A DNA stretch of 64,000 bases from Mytilus galloprovincialis (taxonomy: Eukaryota > Mollusca > Bivalvia > Mytilida > Mytilidae), in assembly GCF_965363235.1 (NCBI RefSeq), contig NC_134849.1, positions 46,508,122 to 46,572,121 of the forward strand, given 5' to 3'. Position 1 is the first letter of the stretch; each line of letters starts with the position of its first letter. The position numbers and the translations under genes are program-made. Shown piece by piece: positions 60,501 to 64,000 of the stretch. The notes beneath the pieces were generated by a model. It was not told the DNA's origin and made no database searches. It worked only from the letters and a program-made list of their open reading frames with translations.

Positions 60501-63500
60501 AGATTCTGATTTACATAATCTTGGACAGTCTGATTCATATTGTTTTGGAGACTTAAGCAACACTGCTGAATCCAGCCTGTCGTTGATTCTAGAAACAAAA
60601 ACATTAGAGTCATTTGAAGAGTATGCAGTAAATTATGACACATTAAAATCGCCAAACAAAGCTTTAATGACCAGTACACCAAGAAAAATACCAGTGATTA
60701 GTGGGGTGGCAGACATATCAGATGATAATTATGACTTTGGACTGTTTGATTATTCCGTAAATAGAACTTTAATCGAGTTAGAACCAGCGTTCGGAATTTC
60801 CAGCAGTGAACATGAAAGTTCTTGTTATATGGGTTCAGAAATTAGCACAAAACTGAGATGTAATATTTGCCCTTCGTCGCCTTATGAATTCAACGAAGAT
60901 GATACGGAAACACTTCATCTAGCACCAACCGAAATACTGTCACTATCTTCTGGTTTTGAAGGAACTTCATATCTTGCTAGTTCTCGCTCAGAAAGCAGTA
61001 TAAATGAAAATGTGTCAGTGTATTCAGATGCATCAATTGGTATGGCAGAAATGTATCATGATGTTAGAGCTACATTTCCCCAAGAAGAAACAAAACCTTT
61101 GCTTGAATCGCAATCGCGTAAGTGTTATTTTTTTGTTTGTTATCATAATAGATATAGAAAGATGTGGTATGAGTGCCAATGAGACAACTCTCTATCCATA
61201 AATTAGAAAGTAATATAGAATGACATTCAAAACAGTGTGGCTGTGGCCATTGATTGACACATTAAATTCATCCATTGACTGGGACAATTTACGTGAACGT
61301 TTGTCTGTAACGACCACTGTTCACGACGTACCTACGATAGACATTTAAACTGTGGGGTCACCAAAGGTTTCTTAACGCCTTTACTTATAAAATAATTCGA
61401 AAAATTAATCAGGAATAACCTTTATGTTTTGATTTATATAATTGGTATAAATCGAAACATCGTGTTATTTCTGATTAATTTTTCGAATTACTTTATTAAG
61501 GTGTTGAGAACCTTTGGTGACCCAATAGTTTAAGTGTCTTTAAAAAGTACATAGTGAGCAGTGGTTGTTACATACAAACGTTCACCTAAATTGTCCCAGC
61601 CAATGGATGAATTTAATGTGTCAATCAATAGCCACAGCCACACTGTTTTGAATTTCATTCTAAAGAGAAATATGACTTGCCTTTGCTCGACAAACGTTAA
61701 TACACTTGTTTCAGTACATTAAATGGTTGTTAATTTCCTTAATAAAATTTGGTGTTTACTAGCATAATTAGAAACGTTTCAACTACGTTAGGCAAAGTTG
61801 GCGTTTGAAGGATTTGAAGGATTTTGGCTATTATTTTTAAGTGATTTTTTTTATTATTAAATAGCTATTCAACTGTATCGTTTTTATGCATCGAAGCTTT
61901 GTGAGTTCTTGGTGGAGGTTAATCTAGAAAAATGCATCGGACGCATTTAATTTATTGCGTATTGTTTTCGTGTTTTAAAAGAAGAACAATGATTTGTACT
62001 ATCCTATTAAAATCTGTCATGATTTGAGAATAATGTTTCAATGAGTGCTCATTATGGCTAACGTTAATTGATGGTCTTAAAGGTTCATAAGATATTTTGT
62101 GAAGGTCAATTGTTCTTTATCAGTATTCATATGTTACATGTTGTTCGTTAATCTTTTCTTTAGTCAGTTGATTAAATCACATGTGGTTGAAACACTTACG
62201 GTTAATTGCATGTTCAAATACATAAGATTGATTGATTACGTTTGATGATCCAATTATTGTATAGCTTTAAGTAAAGCGGGAAAAATAACAAAGAGAGCTT
62301 AAATAGATAAAAACAAATAAATAAATAAAATTAGTGTTTTAGTTTATTAACAAAACTATCATATCTCAATTTTGTAGATCCAGAGAGAAGTCGTCTCCTT
62401 GCTCGTCATACAAAAGTAGCAAGTATTCAGAAGGATTTAAAGTCATGTAGGCGCTGTTGTAGTAAAGTTTGTACGAAGAAATTCTCTCTTGTGGAGGTTA
62501 AAAACATGCGATTGGAATTCTGGTCAAAGACAATAAATGGTCGCAACCAGTGGTTATTAAAAAAGTTCTCTGAAACTAATATGGAGTATACACCATACTT
62601 CCGTATACAGAACGGACATGTAGTTTGTCCAAAGGCATAGATGAGAATGCTTGGAATTCACAAAAATTTCTATTACTCTAATAGAAAAAAGTTCATAGGA
62701 GGAGCACGTTTTTCTTTATCGGAGAGACACTACTGTGCCAGCATAAAATCACTCCAAGCTATAAACTGGCTGGAAGAATACGCTACATATTACGTTGACA
62801 GGATGCCCGACTGTAATACACTCTTACTACCTTATCGGACACGACAGTGCATGATTTATATAAGATATAAAGAAGATATGAAGGAAAGATCAGAAGAATT
62901 TTTAATGCCATCAGCCTTCTACGGAATGTGGAAAAAATATTTACCCAATCTTAAAGTCAAAAAGGTATAAATTAAAACAAACAAGTTAGGCACAAATCTT
63001 TAATCAAGTTAAAACTTATATTAAAAAAAATAAGGTCTGAAACGTGTACGTTCCTTTGCGTGAAAAAAATGGTACCAATAATTGTTATTCCATTATATGG
63101 GGTACATTACGAAACAAAGGTGATGCTGTAAACCATGACATATTTTGGACAGTTTAATATTAACCAATTTCACTATAATTGTATATGCAGAGGCGGATTT
63201 AGGCGGCCCCCTTTTCTTGGAAAATTTGGTTGATTATATAGGGAATCATTGAAGCATGACCAGAGCTGGCCCCCTCTTAGGCAGTCAGTCTACCCCCACT
63301 TATGAAATTTCTGGATCCGCCACTGACTTGATTATTCGCAAAACGTTAACTGTGGATTTAACTTATAAATTCAGACTTCTTACGTATATGTAGATGTGAA
63401 AGTGCAACTAAAATAGTTACAAATTAGTCATTGGTATGTAGTGCAAACATTTGCCAGTATATGCTATGTGTATTGTAATTGTATTTACACTTTCAGACCA

Positions 63501-63618
63501 ATTCCTTTTCGAAATGCACAGTATGTACAAGTTTGGAAAGACAGATAGAGACCACGCATGATCCAGTGATGAGAGAAAAATTGCGAGCTGAACGAAGAGA
63601 ACACAATAGCAGACAGAT
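57550..63618 (+). CDS. Acidic N-terminus plus transposase-like Cys-rich protein, partial, one in-frame TAG
   Basis: Likely exons: 57550-57708 (weakest), 60238-61117, 62378-62964 and 63497-63618, continuing past the window. Exons 2-4 join in frame. The first has a signal-anchor-like segment (FFLSALCLSVLLSV) and a weak ATG context, so its membership is uncertain. The 880-base exon is acidic, Ser-rich and carries LGDS/LGQS repeats (about 60445-60555). The next exons show CRRCCSKVCTKKFS, GHVVCPKA, MRMLGIHKNFYY, MPDCNTLLLPYR, FYGMWKKYLPNLKVKK and FSKCTVC. This order resembles a widespread invertebrate family that I believe derives from a DNA transposase, with CCxKxC, GxxVC, LGI and FxKCxxC motifs. 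I cannot name the family with certainty. A TAG at 62638-62640 interrupts exon 3 in frame while the flanking protein stays conserved, so this may be a recent pseudogene, an allele or a sequencing error. Confidence 0.6.
57709..60237 (+). other. Probable intron, with one SINE-like copy
   Basis: It contains a long family A copy at about 57950-58195 (CGTGAACCTGTAATTCAGTG, TTCTCGTTTGAATTG, TTGAAGGCCGTATGGTGACA). It also contains an A-run at 59071-59088 and a C-run next to a T-run at 59878-59900. I see no exon. Confidence 0.5.
61118..62377 (+). other. Intron with a reversed SINE-like tail and a hairpin element
   Basis: A reversed family A tail (AGATGTGGTATGAGTGCCAA TGAGAC) lies at about 61150-61195, just before the hairpin element at 61218. 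The rest is AT-rich and unremarkable. Confidence 0.6.
61218..61660. mobile_element. Full-length hairpin (foldback) element, copy 2
   Basis: Arms GAATGACATTCAAAACAGTG and its near-complement at 61641-61660, with long matching arms (GTGGCTGTGGCCATTGATTG, GAACGTTTGTCTGTAAC). It is a diverged copy of 42161-42611. TA lies at both ends. Confidence 0.87.
63188..63325. mobile_element. Short MITE, relative of 41396-41587
   Basis: Begins CAGAGGCGGATTTAGG and ends CTGGATCCGCCACTG, with CCCCCT and CCCCAC runs inside. It sits in the intron between the last two visible exons of the plus-strand gene. Confidence 0.65.
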
Positions 63619-64000
63619 GTATGTAAATTATTAATATGCAATTAATAAATATGACATCAAAGTCAAGTTATAATATATACTACACATAGAAGAATATAAA
63701 TTTACTATAGCTACAGCCAATAATATTTATCGACCGTGTCCTGTTGTTTATGTTTGTGTGTTACATTGACAATATCTGTATATTAATGGTAAGCTGCAGG
63801 TCACGATAAGAAGTTTTTTGTCGAGTGAGCGCAGCGAACGAATTCAAAAAGCTCCATATCGTATCTAGCAGCTGATATTTAACAATATGAATAAAATTAT
63901 AATCTGACAATCAATTTATCGGGTTGTATTTGTGGACTTTGCTTGCTACTAGAAGCAAGCTGAACAGCAAACTAATATTTTAACATGTTTAATTTCTATT

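Overview
This window reads as nuclear DNA of a marine bivalve, most likely a mussel (Mytilus or a close relative). It is AT-rich, its genes are split by GT-AG introns, and it is full of short interspersed repeats that I associate with mussel genomes. One repeat family carries the tail GTTGTCTCATTGGCAATCAT, another the core CAGACGCGCGTTTCG, and a third the motif GGAGCACCTGAGATCACC. The organism call is an inference from memory and no database was searched.

Layout. (1) 1-6264, plus strand: the 3' part of a GAREM-like adaptor gene (CABIT domain, proline/tyrosine-rich linker, SAM domain). Its large intron holds a ~1.4 kb tandem duplication. (2) 6.3-11.7 kb: repeat-rich DNA without genes. (3) 11684-18446: a Ty3/gypsy LTR retrotransposon on the minus strand. 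It is a broken fossil with two nearly identical LTRs, so it is young. (4) 19033-23065, minus strand: a second GAREM-like gene that appears complete, with five exons and a 410-residue reading frame. It points toward the first copy and has the same exon phases. (5) 23-30 kb: no recognised gene, several repeats. (6) 29919-30947, minus: an intronless class A GPCR. (7) 34846-37149, plus: an intronless 767-residue multi-pass membrane protein that I do not recognise. (8) 37-46.7 kb: no genes, but a rich set of inverted-repeat transposons (hairpin elements, a TIR-array element, a MITE), a 56-bp tandem array and SINE-like copies. (9) 46729-57420, minus: an eleven-exon gene for a 675-residue protein with a ParB/sulfiredoxin-like domain, a coiled coil and a C-terminal Tudor domain. 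(10) 57.5 kb to beyond the right edge, plus: a divergently arranged gene. Its long acidic Ser-rich exon is joined to Cys-rich exons that resemble a transposase-derived family, with one in-frame TAG.

How the genes relate. The two GAREM-like copies are an inverted paralogous pair. They probably act as receptor-tyrosine-kinase/MAPK adaptors, but only the first keeps clear SH3-type proline motifs, which suggests they have split roles. The ParB-like/Tudor gene and its neighbour start about 130 bp apart head to head and may share a promoter. The GPCR and the membrane protein stand alone. The most novel item is the ParB-like, coiled-coil, Tudor architecture, whose reading frame closes exactly across eleven exons.
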